Below are positions 14,940-24,260 of a stretch of 64,000 bases of DNA, in pieces. The stretch's first letter is position 1, and the number at the start of each line of letters is the position of its first letter. Both the position numbers and the translations under genes were made by a program. Source of the stretch: CAYTEO01 sp964436825 (GTDB lineage Bacteria > Krumholzibacteriota > Krumholzibacteriia > LZORAL124-64-63). The stretch is taken from the NCBI GenBank assembly GCA_964436825.1, contig CAYTEO010000010.1:1-64000 (forward strand), written 5' to 3'. Below the pieces are notes generated by a model. It was not told the DNA's origin, did no database searches, and worked only from the letters and a program-made list of their open reading frames with translations.

Positions 14940-16979
14940 CTACTTGGCCAGCACGATCTTGTGGAACGTCACCATCCCGGCGCCGGTCGCCCGTACCAGG
15001 TAGGTGCCGCTGGCGGCGGGCCGGCCGCCGTCGTCGCGCCCGTCCCACGTGACCAGGTGCTCGCCGGCGGTCCGCTGACCGGAGACGAGGGTGCGCACGC
15101 GCCGCCCCTGCAGGTCGAGCACGTCGACGGTCACGTTCCCGTCCGCGGGCAGGGTGAAGGCGATGGTCGTGGTGGGGTTGAACGGGTTGGGCCAGTTGCG
15201 GACGTCCAGGCCGGGATGGCGCGAGGGCGTGCCGTCGCCGACGGCGGTGGCGTCGTCGGCCAGCAGCCACATGGTCGCGTTGAGGAAGAACTCCCGGTTG
15301 TTGCTGCCCGCCTCGGTCCAGTTGGCGGGGTGATCCTCGCTGCCGGTGCCGTCGGCCGTGCTGGAGGAGTCGCCGTAGCCGACGATCCGGCCCTGGCCGT
15401 AGCGGGACCAGCCGGCCACGTGCGGATCGCCCGCGTCCATGCTGATCAGGGCGCCCACGTCGCTCAGGTCCGGGTTGGCCGTCGGCCAGAGGGAGAGGCT
15501 GTCGCCCACGTGGTAGATGACCGCCGCCACGTCGCCGTAGCTGCCGTGGATGACCGGGTTGGAGGGGTCGGCGGCAACGTTGGTGAACGTCCCGGTGATG
15601 CCGTTGTTGCCCTCGTCCTTGACGTGGAAGTGCAGCCCGAACAGGGCGCCGCAGAACGTCTCGGTGTCCGAGCCGACCGGGTCGCTGATGTGGGGCACCG
15701 AGTAGCCGCCGAAGATGCTGGGCGAGTCCCAGCCGTTGCCGTTGCGGTCGCTGGCGTTGTGGTTGGCGACCACGAACAGCGAGCCGCCGGCGTAGACGAA
15801 CTGCCGGACGGCCTCGATCTCGGCGGCCGTGAACGGGTTCTGGGGCTCGACGATCACCAGCAGGTCCACGCCGGTCAGCAGCGAGGAGCTCAGGGCCGTC
15901 GTGTTGCTGCGGACGGTGTGGCCGGCCAGGTAGAGCTCGTAGGCCCAGCTGGAGAGCTGGCCGCTCCAGTCGCTCTCGGCGGTCGGGTTCGCGGGCAGGG
16001 GGTCGGGGTAGTCGTCGTCGATCCGCCAGTTGCCGGTCGTGCCGGCATCCTGGTCGTGGGCGTGGTCGAACAGGATGACCTTGCCGGCCGTCGCGTCGCC
16101 CTGGACCCAGAAGGAGTAGACCGTCGTCGGGGCGTCGATGGGGTTGCGGACCTCGGCGTTGTCGTCGTCGCGGCAGGAGACGTAGTACTCGTAGAGGGTG
16201 TTGCCGGTCACGCCGCCCAGGGTCACCTGGTACTGGTCGCCGCCGATCGCGGTCATGATGACCGGCAGGTAGCTGCCGCCGCCGGCGCGGTACCAGCAGG
16301 TGGCCGAGAGGATCGTGCCGTCGGGATCGACGCAGGTGGCCGTGATCGTCACGTCGTCGCCGGCGACGGGGGCCGCGGGCGTGTGGCCGACGTTCGAGAT
16401 GGCCGGCACCTGGTTGCCGCCGCCGGTGGTGCCGTCGTAGTACAGCTCGACGTACTCGTAGAGGTAGTCGTCGGGGTCGTTGGCCTCGCTGATGACCATC
16501 CCCGACAGGGTGCCGTCGGGCACCTCGACGCCGCTGCCGGGATCGGGGCTGGAGTCGATGCTCGACCAGGCCAGCTGTTCGGGATCGGCGCGGTGGTAGG
16601 CGAGCTTCGTCGTGGTGATGGCCGGGGTGGGGCCGTCCTCCACGCCGCCGGCGGAGTTGAGGAGCTGGAACGTCTCGTCCCCGTTGATCATCGGTGCCAG
16701 GTCGCCCGAGTTCAGGAAGACGACGTTGCTGCCGAGGGTGACCCCGTAGTAGCTCTCGAAGGCCGCCCTGTCCACGTTGCGTGCGATGATGACGTAGCCG
16801 CCCGGTTCGACGGTCGTCCCGGCCGGGATCACGTAGTCGTGGACGGCATTCTCCTGGTGCAGGGTCCAGCCGCCGATGTCCAGGCCCGTCTGGGCGAGGG
16901 CCGCGCCGGCGACGAGCAGGCAGGTCGGCAGCAGTACCGCGAGAAGCGGCGAGATGACGCGGCGAGTCGAGACTCTCAT
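14940..16979 (-). CDS. Secreted lamin-tail protein with FlgD-like C-terminal domain
   Basis: A 679-residue exported protein. Signal peptide at 1-29 (core SPLLAVLLPTCLLVAGAALA). Residues 30-185 look like a lamin-tail domain (GGWTLHQENA...GGYVIIARN, ending YLYEYVELYYDG). Then an Ig-like domain (about 190-290), and a region beginning GKVILFDHAHDQDAG (about 298-570) that resembles a DUF4350/ThuA-like glutamine-amidotransferase fold (VDLLVIVEPQNPFTAAE, GRIVGYGDSSS), perhaps without catalysis. The last 90 residues carry NWPNPFNPTTTIAF and the DLQGRRVRTL tail. ATG start with GAGGA upstream. A promoter is seen at 17061-17089. Function unknown. Confidence 0.85.
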   Translation of the reverse strand: MRVSTRRVISPLLAVLLPTCLLVAGAALAQTGLDIGGWTLHQENAVHDYVIPAGTTVEPGGYVIIARNVDRAAFESYYGVTLGSNVVFLNSGDLAPMINGDETFQLLNSAGGVEDGPTPAITTTKLAYHRADPEQLAWSSIDSSPDPGSGVEVPDGTLSGMVISEANDPDDYLYEYVELYYDGTTGGGNQVPAISNVGHTPAAPVAGDDVTITATCVDPDGTILSATCWYRAGGGSYLPVIMTAIGGDQYQVTLGGVTGNTLYEYYVSCRDDDNAEVRNPIDAPTTVYSFWVQGDATAGKVILFDHAHDQDAGTTGNWRIDDDYPDPLPANPTAESDWSGQLSSWAYELYLAGHTVRSNTTALSSSLLTGVDLLVIVEPQNPFTAAEIEAVRQFVYAGGSLFVVANHNASDRNGNGWDSPSIFGGYSVPHISDPVGSDTETFCGALFGLHFHVKDEGNNGITGTFTNVAADPSNPVIHGSYGDVAAVIYHVGDSLSLWPTANPDLSDVGALISMDAGDPHVAGWSRYGQGRIVGYGDSSSTADGTGSEDHPANWTEAGSNNREFFLNATMWLLADDATAVGDGTPSRHPGLDVRNWPNPFNPTTTIAFTLPADGNVTVDVLDLQGRRVRTLVSGQRTAGEHLVTWDGRDDGGRPAASGTYLVRATGAGMVTFHKIVLAK

Positions 16980-17060
16980 GGGCAGGTCCTCTTGGGTTGA
17001 GGGACAGCGACACGAAACCGGCCCGGAACCTGGGTGCGATCCGGGCGCGGTGGATGATTG

Positions 17061-17089
17061 ATTATACCACGGATATGATCTGACAGCAA
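17061..17089 (-). promoter_or_regulatory. Putative promoter (extended -10) of the lamin-tail gene
   Basis: On the minus strand -10 TATAAT (17061-17066) is preceded by TGG (extended -10) and, 17 bp upstream, by TTGCTG (17084-17089). The 11-mer ATCCGTGGTAT (17064-17074) recurs upstream of the gene at 26702. Confidence 0.6.
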
Positions 17090-17093
17090 AAGG

Positions 17094-18494
17094 TCACTCC
17101 CTGACGAACAGGGACAGGACCTCCACGTGGCTGGTGTGGGGGAACATGTCGACCATCCGCAGGCGCTCCAGGCGGTAGCCGCCGTCGACCAGGGCCCTGG
17201 CGTCGCGGGCCAGGGCGGCCGGATCGCAGCTCATCCCGATCAGCAGCGGCGGTGCCAGCGTGGCCAGCCGGCCGGCGTTCTCCTCGCCCAGCCCCTCCCG
17301 CGGGGGATCGAAGACGACGGTCGTGGCGGACCAGTCGGGCGAGGGCAGGTCGTCGGTCCCGTCGCCTGCGGCCGGGTTCGTCCGCTCCCCGCCGCTCCAG
17401 CGCCACAGGGCCCTGGACACGCTCTCGCGCACGACGGTCCCCTTGCCGGCGGCGGCGCGGTCGCGCCGCAGGTTGTTGCGGGCGTCCCGGACGGCGCCGG
17501 CGTGCTGCTCGACGCCGACGATCCGCGCGAAACGGTCGGCCAGGGCCAGGCTGAACAGTCCCACGCCGCAGTAGAGGTCCACCAGCCAGCCGCCGGGCCG
17601 CTCCGGGGTCGGCGCGGCATCGTCGAGCCAGAGCCGGGCGGCCGCCAGGGCCGCCTCCGTCTCGGCCAGGTTGACCTGGAAGAAGCTGCCGGCGCCCACC
17701 CGGTAGGTGTGGCCGCCCAGCTTGTAGAGCAGGTGGTCCCGGCCCCAGATCGGGCGGTTGTTGAACAGGACGCCGACACAGCCCGGGGCGGGAGGCTCGC
17801 CCTCGCCGCGCTGCTTCAGGACCGCGCGCAGCAGGCGCAGCCGGCTGGCGGGGCCGAACAGGGCGACCAGCCAGCCGCCCCGGCCGTCCAGGCGGACGAC
17901 GACCTGGTCCACCGGCGGCAGTTGCCGCAGCCAGGGCAGGATCGTCTCGTCGAACAGCGGCGGCAGCAGCGGCAGGGAGTCCACGGGGACGACATCGTGG
18001 GTTCCCTTGCGGATCATCCCGTACTGTCCGGTCGGGCCGCGCCAGAGGCGGATCTTGTTGCGGTAACCGAGGTCGGGACCGGCGGCGGGAGGAACCTCCA
18101 GCAGGTCGTCCACCTCCATGCCGGCCAGACGGCGGAAGCAGTCCCGAACGATCTCCGCCTTGGCCCGTCGCTGGGCCTCCGGCGACAGGTGCTGCAGGTC
18201 GCAGCCGCAGGCCGTGCCCACTTCGCCCAGCGGCGGCGCGACCCGGTCGGGAGAGGGAGCGAGAACCTCCACCAGCTCCGCCTCCAGGTAACCGCGCCGG
18301 CGGCGCAGCACGCGGGCCCGGATCCGCTCGCCCGGCACGGTGCCGGGGACGAAGGCCACCTCGCCGTCGCGGCGTCCGAGGCCGGCACCGCCGGTCACGA
18401 GCTTGTCGATGGTGGTCTCGAACAGGTCGCCGTCGGCGGTCGCGCCGGTTCTCGCCGCGTCGTCGCGGCCGGTGGTGTCGGATCGCTCGTCCAT
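17094..18494 (-). CDS. RlmD/TrmA-family RNA 5-methyluridine methyltransferase
   Basis: A 466-residue m5U methyltransferase for 23S rRNA or tRNA. N-terminal TRAM-like domain (about 20-80, TIDKLVTGGAGLGRRDGEVAF), SAM site LVDLYCGVGLFSLAL, DPPREGL, and the catalytic cysteine motif MSCDPAALARD. The start is the ATG with GGAG upstream (MDERSDTT); an open frame continues to 19094, but that part is the shadow of the NlpC gene. The iron-sulfur segment is odd: GTACGCDLQHL has only CxC where the family shows CxxxxxCGGC, and the fourth Cys site reads VDSLPLLPP. It is divergent from the NlpC/P60 gene. Confidence 0.9.
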   Translation of the reverse strand: MDERSDTTGRDDAARTGATADGDLFETTIDKLVTGGAGLGRRDGEVAFVPGTVPGERIRARVLRRRRGYLEAELVEVLAPSPDRVAPPLGEVGTACGCDLQHLSPEAQRRAKAEIVRDCFRRLAGMEVDDLLEVPPAAGPDLGYRNKIRLWRGPTGQYGMIRKGTHDVVPVDSLPLLPPLFDETILPWLRQLPPVDQVVVRLDGRGGWLVALFGPASRLRLLRAVLKQRGEGEPPAPGCVGVLFNNRPIWGRDHLLYKLGGHTYRVGAGSFFQVNLAETEAALAAARLWLDDAAPTPERPGGWLVDLYCGVGLFSLALADRFARIVGVEQHAGAVRDARNNLRRDRAAAGKGTVVRESVSRALWRWSGGERTNPAAGDGTDDLPSPDWSATTVVFDPPREGLGEENAGRLATLAPPLLIGMSCDPAALARDARALVDGGYRLERLRMVDMFPHTSHVEVLSLFVRE

Positions 18495-18620
18495 GGAAAC
18501 TCCGGGGGATGAGGTTGCTTGTCGCCCGATCGGCGGCTTCAAGCTAACATCGTCGCCGTCGGCTGCCAAGGAGGGCACGTCGCTTGCAGTCCCGTCGTGG
18601 GCGCGCTCAGGGAGGAACGG

Positions 18621-19205
18621 ATGGGGCCGTGGCAGAGGATGGCACTGGTGATGGTCCTGCTGCTGGCCGGGGCCGGCTGCAGTCCGCTGCGCCGTGGTCC
18701 GCTGCCGCCGCTCCAGGAGCGTCCGGGGACGCCGCCCCCCCGGCAACGCGGGTTCCCCCCGCCTCCCTCGTCCGCCCCGGGGGACGCACCCTGGGAGAGC
18801 GTCGACCGCTCCCTGCCCCCCCGCGACCTCGTCTGCGAGCTGGCCCGCAGCTTCCAGGGCGTGCCGTACCGCTACGGCGGGACGACGCCGGACGGTTTCG
18901 ACTGCAGCGGGCTGGTCTGCTACGTCTACGCCGAGGCGGGGATCGAGCTGCCCCGCACGGCGCGGCAGCAGTCGCGCGCCGGCCGCCGCGTGCGCCGCAG
19001 CGGCCTGCTGCCCGGCGACCTGGTCTTCTTCCGCACCCATGGCGACGGCGTCTCGCACGTGGGAATCTACGTCGGGAGGGGTCTGTTCGTCCACGCCCCG
19101 AGCACCGGCAAGACGGTCCGCACGGACTCGCTGGACGATCCCTGGTGGTCCCGTCGCTTCGTGACCGGCCGCCGGGTCATCGGGGAGCGGTCGGCGGGGC
19201 GGTGA
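18621..19205 (+). CDS. NlpC/P60 cell-wall peptidase lipoprotein
   Basis: A 194-residue lipoprotein peptidoglycan endopeptidase. Lipobox LLLAGAGC with Cys20; a Pro-rich linker (about 23-55); then the NlpC/P60 domain with catalytic Cys95 in DGFDCSGLVCYVY, His146 in SHVGIYVG and the polar third residue His158 in FVHAPSTG. It should cleave the D-Glu to diamino-acid bond of stem peptides in the periplasm. GGAGG lies 6 nt before the ATG; the frame extends 34 codons upstream without a signal peptide. Convergent with thiI (16-bp gap). Confidence 0.92.
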   Translation: MGPWQRMALVMVLLLAGAGCSPLRRGPLPPLQERPGTPPPRQRGFPPPPSSAPGDAPWESVDRSLPPRDLVCELARSFQGVPYRYGGTTPDGFDCSGLVCYVYAEAGIELPRTARQQSRAGRRVRRSGLLPGDLVFFRTHGDGVSHVGIYVGRGLFVHAPSTGKTVRTDSLDDPWWSRRFVTGRRVIGERSAGR

Positions 19206-19221
19206 GCGGCGCGGCGCGCGC

Positions 19222-20454
19222 TCAGTCCTCCCGGGTCTCGGTGACCGTCTCCACCCGTCCCTCCGGCCCGATCCGCAGCTTCGTCGCCGACTGGACCGCC
19301 TCGTCGATCGCCGCCGCCAGGTCGATCCGCTCCGACAGTTCCAGCAGCTGCTCGGGCCGGGCGTTGAGGACGGGCCGCGGCGAGCGGATGGAGCAGCAGT
19401 CCCGGTAGGGCCGGATGCTGGTCTCGAACAGGCCGATCCGCCGGGACAGTTCGGTGATCTCGATCTTGTCCATCCCGACCAGGGGCCGCAGGATCGGCAG
19501 GGTGATGTCGGGGCTGATGGCCCGCAGGTTGGCCAGGGTCTGGCTGGCCACCTGGCCGACGCTGTCGCCGGCCACCAGCGCCAGGCAGCTCTCCCGGTGG
19601 GCGAAGCGGGCCGCCGTCTTGAACATGAAGCGGCGGAACAGGACCATGTCGAAGGAGTCGTCCACGCCCTCGACGGCGCGGCGCTCGTAGGGGAAGGCCG
19701 GCACCATGTGGAGCGTCAGGGGACGCGGCGAGTAGCCGGCCAGGATCCGCACCAGGTGCTCGATCTTCCCGCTGTCGGCCTCGGCGGGGCTGCGGCCCGG
19801 GAAGAAATGGACGAACTCGGGACGGCAGCCCCGCTTCATCATCATCCAGGCCGCCACCGGGGAGTCGATCCCGCCCGACAGCAGGACCATGACCCGTCCG
19901 CTGGAACCCACGGGCAGGCCGCCGCAGCCGGGGAGCTTGCGGTCGAACAGCAGGATGGCGTCGGCCATCACCAGGACGTGGAGGACCAGGTCCGGTTCGT
20001 GGAGGCGGACCGGCAGGCCGGTGGCCTGCTGGACGGCGGCGCCCAGGCGTGCGCTGATCTCCTGGGAGATCAGGGGAAAGCGCCGGTCCGAGCGGCGGGT
20101 GTCGATCTTGAAGTGGCGCGCCTGGTCCGCTTGGCGACGGGCCAATGCCACGACCGTCGCGGCGGCACGCTCCAGGTCCGCCTCGGGGTTGTCGGTGCGG
20201 GGCACGGGAGTGGCGATCGAGAGCCACTGGATCCCGCAGACCCGCTGCAACCGCGCGGCGACCTCCTCGGGATCGGCCCCTTCCGCCAGGCGGACCAGCA
20301 GGCGGCTCTCCACGTGCCGGATCGAGGCGATCGGCTGGCCGCGCAGGGCCTGGTCCATGTTGTTGCGCAGGCGCTGCAGGAAGACGTGCCGGTTCTTCCC
20401 CTTCAGGGCGATCTCGGCGTAGTGGACGCTGATGACCGGTGTCGTCGTGCTCAC
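19222..20454 (-). CDS. thiI: tRNA 4-thiouridine synthase ThiI
   Basis: A 410-residue tRNA sulfurtransferase that makes 4-thiouridine at position 8 and can supply sulfur for thiamine. THUMP domain at about 60-165, PP-loop ATPase motif VLLSGGIDSPVA near 190-201, GDSVGQVASQTLANL, and the catalytic cysteine region YRDCCSIRSPRPV. There is no C-terminal rhodanese domain, as in the shorter Bacillus-type ThiI. GTG start with AGGAG upstream. It follows the M1 aminopeptidase gene (66-bp gap, same strand). Confidence 0.95.
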   Translation of the reverse strand: MSTTTPVISVHYAEIALKGKNRHVFLQRLRNNMDQALRGQPIASIRHVESRLLVRLAEGADPEEVAARLQRVCGIQWLSIATPVPRTDNPEADLERAAATVVALARRQADQARHFKIDTRRSDRRFPLISQEISARLGAAVQQATGLPVRLHEPDLVLHVLVMADAILLFDRKLPGCGGLPVGSSGRVMVLLSGGIDSPVAAWMMMKRGCRPEFVHFFPGRSPAEADSGKIEHLVRILAGYSPRPLTLHMVPAFPYERRAVEGVDDSFDMVLFRRFMFKTAARFAHRESCLALVAGDSVGQVASQTLANLRAISPDITLPILRPLVGMDKIEITELSRRIGLFETSIRPYRDCCSIRSPRPVLNARPEQLLELSERIDLAAAIDEAVQSATKLRIGPEGRVETVTETRED

Positions 20455-20520
20455 ATCCGTCTCCTGGTCGCGGGACTGGTGTGTCGTGGGCCCACAAGGA
20501 TGTCCCGGTGGCTGCGGATG

Positions 20521-22665
20521 TCAACGGGCGAGGGTCAGTTTCCCCGTGACACGCACCGGGCGGCCGTCCGCCCCGCGGGCGGTGACGGCGTAGAGGTAGG
20601 TCCCGGTGGGGCAGGGCCGGCCGGCATCGTCGGTGCCGTCCCACAGGAGGCTGCGCGTGCCGCCCGCGGTCGACCGCCAGGGGAACGTCCGCACCAGGCG
20701 GCCGCGGGCGTCGTAGATCCGCAGGCGATCGGCAACGACCTGCGACGGCGCCCGCCAGCGGATCAGGCCGCGCCCGGCAAAGGGGTTGGGCAGCGGCGGC
20801 ATCAGGCTCAGGCCGGTCGGAGCGGCCACGATCGCCGTGGAGGCGGTGATCTCGGCGTCGAACAGGAGCCAGCCGTCGGGATCGAGGGTCAGGTCGAGGA
20901 CCTGGGCGCCGGTGCGGATGCGGAACGTCTGGTCGAGCTCGTCGTTCATGATCTTCACCAGCGTGTCCCCGGCGGTGGTGTGCAGGAGCAGGTCGATGGG
21001 CAGCAGGAAGGGATCGTCACCGTCGACGGGATCGGCCGGCTGGACCTGGCGGATCTGCAGGACCAGCTCCCACCGGCCCGGCTCGCCGGCATTGGACCAG
21101 GTCACCTCGAGCCGGGGGTTCGTGCTCCGGTAGAGCCACTGGTGGAAGAACCAGTCCAGTCCCTTGCCGTAGATCTTCTCGCAGATGTCGATGAAGTCGT
21201 CGCTGTCGGCGTTGCGATAGGCCAGTGCCGAGGACTGGGCGTAGTCGTGAAGGATCGTGAAGAAGGTCTGGTCGCCCACCAGGTGCCGCAGCATGTGCAG
21301 GACCCAGGCCCCCTTGTAGTAGACCATGTTCTTGAAGTAGTACCAGGGATCGTCCTCGTCGGGTGAACGGACCAGGGGGTCGTTCCACCACGTGGTGCTG
21401 CTGCGGGCGGCCATGAACCACTTCAGCGCCGTGGGGCCGTTCTCGTGCTCCTGCCAGAGGGCCTCGGCGTAGGTGGCGAATCCCTCGTTCAGCCAGATCT
21501 GGGTCCAGTCGGTGGGGGTGATCTTGTCGCCGAACCACTGGTGGGAGAGCTCGTGGAGGATGACCGAGTCGAACCAGTGATCGCCGGTCAGGAAGGAGGA
21601 CGAGTAGGTCGTGGCGGTGGGGTGCTCCATGGCGCCGTCCCACTCGAACAGGGCCATGCCGTACTTCTGGTCCGGGAACGGATAGGGGCCGAACTTCCGC
21701 TCGCAGAAGGCCAGCATGTCGTTCAGGCGGGAGAAATCCTCCCGGGCCGTCTCCACGAGCCAGGGATAGACGAAGTGCCTGATCTGCAGGGTATCCCCCG
21801 TGATGCCGACGTAGATGTCGTCGAGCTCCACGTAGTCGGTGACGGCCACCGAGAGCAGGTAGGTGGAGATGGGCAGCGGCTCATCCCAGCAGAAGGTCTC
21901 GAAGGAGCTGTCCTTGTCGGCCGGCAGCCACCGGCTGGCCTGTTCGTCGGCCCTGGCGCCCAGGTAGGGGTTGACCGGCTGGTCGGCGAGCTGGATTCCC
22001 TGCGAGACGGCGGTCGTGCCCCGGGGGACGGTCAGCGAGACGGTGCAGGTGGCCTTGTCCCGGGGATCGTCCTTGCAGGGCCACCAGGAGCGGGCGCTCC
22101 ACGGCTCGCTCAGGCTGGCGGCCACCGGCTGCCCGTCCTCGCGGGGGGTGATCTGGAAACCGAAGATCCCGTCCGGGTGCGGTTGCCCCGAGAAGACGAT
22201 CATCGCCGTCATCGTGTCGCCCGGTGCGAATTCCCTGGGGAACGAGAACCTCAGCAGGTCGTTGCTGTGCTCCCAGGGCAGGAACACGAAGCCGGGATCG
22301 AACCAGCCGACGGTGGCGATCTCCATGTCGTCCAGGTAGTCCAGGACGATCTCCGAGAAGCCGGGGACCAGGGGGGTGACGGTGACGTAGAGCAGCCCCA
22401 GCACCGAGGCCTGGTCCAGGGAGACCTGCATCCGCAGGTCGTAGTGGACGACGTCGAAGTCCTCCTGTCCCGGCGCGGGGGTCGGCATCTTGTCGGCGAG
22501 GCGGGCGGCGTACAGGTCGGCCAGGGGCTTGCCCTCGCACGTCCAGCCGTCCACCAGGGCGGGGCGGTCGGCGCAGGGCACGACGACCGGCCGGCCGATG
22601 GACAGCAGCACACAAGCCACGACGAACAGCACGCCGCGGCGCGGAATGGATGAGGCGATGTTCAA
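20521..22665 (-). CDS. Secreted M1-family zinc aminopeptidase with FlgD-like tail
   Basis: A 714-residue exported metallopeptidase. Zinc motif HELSHQWFGDK followed by NEGFATYAE (HExxH plus a Glu 19 residues on) and the exopeptidase motif in the variant form GAMEH (usually GAMEN). The last 90 residues include PNPFAGRGLIRW and RIYDARGRLVRTF, the FlgD-like sorting-type tail. The start is inferred: TTG at 22665 with AAGGGA 9 nt upstream, giving NIASSIPRRGVLFVVACVLL, a signal peptide; no ATG or GTG serves it, and the frame upstream is antisense to pgi. Likely removes N-terminal residues from peptides outside the cell or in the periplasm. Confidence 0.88.
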   Translation of the reverse strand: MNIASSIPRRGVLFVVACVLLSIGRPVVVPCADRPALVDGWTCEGKPLADLYAARLADKMPTPAPGQEDFDVVHYDLRMQVSLDQASVLGLLYVTVTPLVPGFSEIVLDYLDDMEIATVGWFDPGFVFLPWEHSNDLLRFSFPREFAPGDTMTAMIVFSGQPHPDGIFGFQITPREDGQPVAASLSEPWSARSWWPCKDDPRDKATCTVSLTVPRGTTAVSQGIQLADQPVNPYLGARADEQASRWLPADKDSSFETFCWDEPLPISTYLLSVAVTDYVELDDIYVGITGDTLQIRHFVYPWLVETAREDFSRLNDMLAFCERKFGPYPFPDQKYGMALFEWDGAMEHPTATTYSSSFLTGDHWFDSVILHELSHQWFGDKITPTDWTQIWLNEGFATYAEALWQEHENGPTALKWFMAARSSTTWWNDPLVRSPDEDDPWYYFKNMVYYKGAWVLHMLRHLVGDQTFFTILHDYAQSSALAYRNADSDDFIDICEKIYGKGLDWFFHQWLYRSTNPRLEVTWSNAGEPGRWELVLQIRQVQPADPVDGDDPFLLPIDLLLHTTAGDTLVKIMNDELDQTFRIRTGAQVLDLTLDPDGWLLFDAEITASTAIVAAPTGLSLMPPLPNPFAGRGLIRWRAPSQVVADRLRIYDARGRLVRTFPWRSTAGGTRSLLWDGTDDAGRPCPTGTYLYAVTARGADGRPVRVTGKLTLAR

Positions 22666-22725
22666 TGCGAGACGTCCCTTATCAGTCGTGTCCGGTACGT
22701 CCTTCCGCTGCCTGTCACTTGCCAA

Positions 22726-22741
22726 GCATCGCGAGCGATGC
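22726..22741. promoter_or_regulatory. Inverted repeat in the pgi/M1 peptidase divergent region
   Basis: GCATCGC and GCGATGC flank a GA spacer (16 bp). A TTGCCA resembling a -35 box sits just left at 22719-22724. It could be an operator; no regulator is adjacent. Confidence 0.35.
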
Positions 22742-22837
22742 AACACTGGTCCCCGGCAATGGTAGCACACCGGAGCGGACCGCGGCAACCCGCCCCCGGC
22801 CGGACGGTCCGGGGGCAATCCTGACGGGAGAGAGACG

Positions 22838-24154
22838 ATGATCGACAGCAAGGCCTTCAACCTCGATGTCTCGGAAGCCGAGTCCATCCTGCCGGACGGT
22901 GCGCTGGAGGGCCTGGCGGACGACGTGGACCGGGTCGCCGGCGAGCTGGCGGCGGGACAGGGCCCCGGCGCGGAGTTCCTGGGGTGGCGGGAACTGCCGC
23001 AGCGCATGCTCGGCGAGGAGCGTCACCGCCTGCTCGAGTCGGCGGAGCAGGCCCGTGCCGACAGCGACGATGTCGTCGTCGTCGGCATCGGCGGCTCCTA
23101 CCTGGGGGCCCAGGCGATCCTGACCGCCCTGGCCGACCACTGCGACGGTCCGCGGATCCTGTTCGCCGGGACCGATCTCTGCGCCACGTCCCTGCGTCGG
23201 CTGGAGCAGGCGCTCGCGGGCCGGGACGTCCGTCTCTGCGTCGTCTCCAAGTCCGGCACGACGCTCGAGCCGGCCGTGGCCTTCCGGTTCCTGCGGCGCC
23301 TGCTGGAGGAGCGCTACGGCCGCGACGGGGCGTCGCGGCGCATCACGGCCATCACCGACGCGGAGCACGGGGTCCTGCGCCAGCTGGCCGAACGGGAGGG
23401 TTACGAGACGTTCGTCATCCCTCCCGACGTGGGGGGGCGCTTCTCCGTCCTCTCCCCGGTGGGACTCTGGCCGGCCGCCGTGGCGGGGATCGACATCGTC
23501 CGCCTGCTGGAGGGCGCGGTCGACATGGCCACCACCTGCGACAACCCGGCCCTGACCGCCAATCCGGCCCACCTCTACGCCGCTGCCCGCACCGCCCTCT
23601 ACCGCGCCGGCTACACCACGGAGATCCTGGCGTCGTTCGAGACCGGCCTGCGCGACCTGCAGCGCTGGTGGCAGCAGCTCTTCGGGGAGAGCGAGGGCAA
23701 GCAGGGCGAGGGGATCTTCCCCGCCGTGGCCAGCTACACCACCGACCTGCACAGCCTGGGCCAGTACGTCCAGGACGGGCGCCGCGACCTGCTGGAGACC
23801 TTCCTGGTCGTCGAGGAAACCCTGCCCGGGATGGCCGTGCCCGCCGACCCCGGCGACGACGGCGCCGACGCGGACCGCGACGGGCTGGCCTGGCTGGCCG
23901 GCCGCCCCCTGGACGAGATCAACCGCAAGGCGTACGAGGGGACCCGCAAGGCCCACCGCGAGGGCGGGGTGCCGGTGCTGGCCATCGAGCTGAAACGCCT
24001 GGACGAGTGGTCCCTGGGCGGGCTGCTGATGTTCTTCCAGCGGGCCGTGGCCGTCAGCGGCCGGCTGCTGGGGATCAACCCCTTCGACCAGCCGGGGGTG
24101 GAGGCGTACAAGCGGGAGATGTTCGGGTTGCTGGGCAGGCCGGACGCCGGTTGA
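22838..24154 (+). CDS. pgi: Glucose-6-phosphate isomerase
   Basis: A 438-residue phosphoglucose isomerase of the shorter bacterial type, interconverting glucose-6-P and fructose-6-P. Sugar-isomerase (SIS) elements GIGGSYLGAQ, VVSKSGTTLEPA and the PGI signature GGRFSVLSPVG are present, with the conserved QGEGIFPA and TDLHSLGQY region and a C-terminal VPVLAIELKRLDEWSLGGLL. GGGAGAGAGACG precedes the ATG. Cytoplasmic; divergent from the aminopeptidase gene. Confidence 0.96.
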   Translation: MIDSKAFNLDVSEAESILPDGALEGLADDVDRVAGELAAGQGPGAEFLGWRELPQRMLGEERHRLLESAEQARADSDDVVVVGIGGSYLGAQAILTALADHCDGPRILFAGTDLCATSLRRLEQALAGRDVRLCVVSKSGTTLEPAVAFRFLRRLLEERYGRDGASRRITAITDAEHGVLRQLAEREGYETFVIPPDVGGRFSVLSPVGLWPAAVAGIDIVRLLEGAVDMATTCDNPALTANPAHLYAAARTALYRAGYTTEILASFETGLRDLQRWWQQLFGESEGKQGEGIFPAVASYTTDLHSLGQYVQDGRRDLLETFLVVEETLPGMAVPADPGDDGADADRDGLAWLAGRPLDEINRKAYEGTRKAHREGGVPVLAIELKRLDEWSLGGLLMFFQRAVAVSGRLLGINPFDQPGVEAYKREMFGLLGRPDAG

Positions 24155-24260
24155 GGAGCGGGAAGGAGCCGCACCCGGTCGACGCGGTCCTGCGTCCCGG
24201 GCCTCGAACCTGTCGCAGGCAAGCCGCAGGGGCGCCGATTCATGGCGGGGGCATGCCTGT

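Noticed and set aside
17094..19094. Long RNA methyltransferase frame
   Set aside because: Upstream 200 codons are antisense to the NlpC/P60 gene; ATG at 18494 has a ribosome site.
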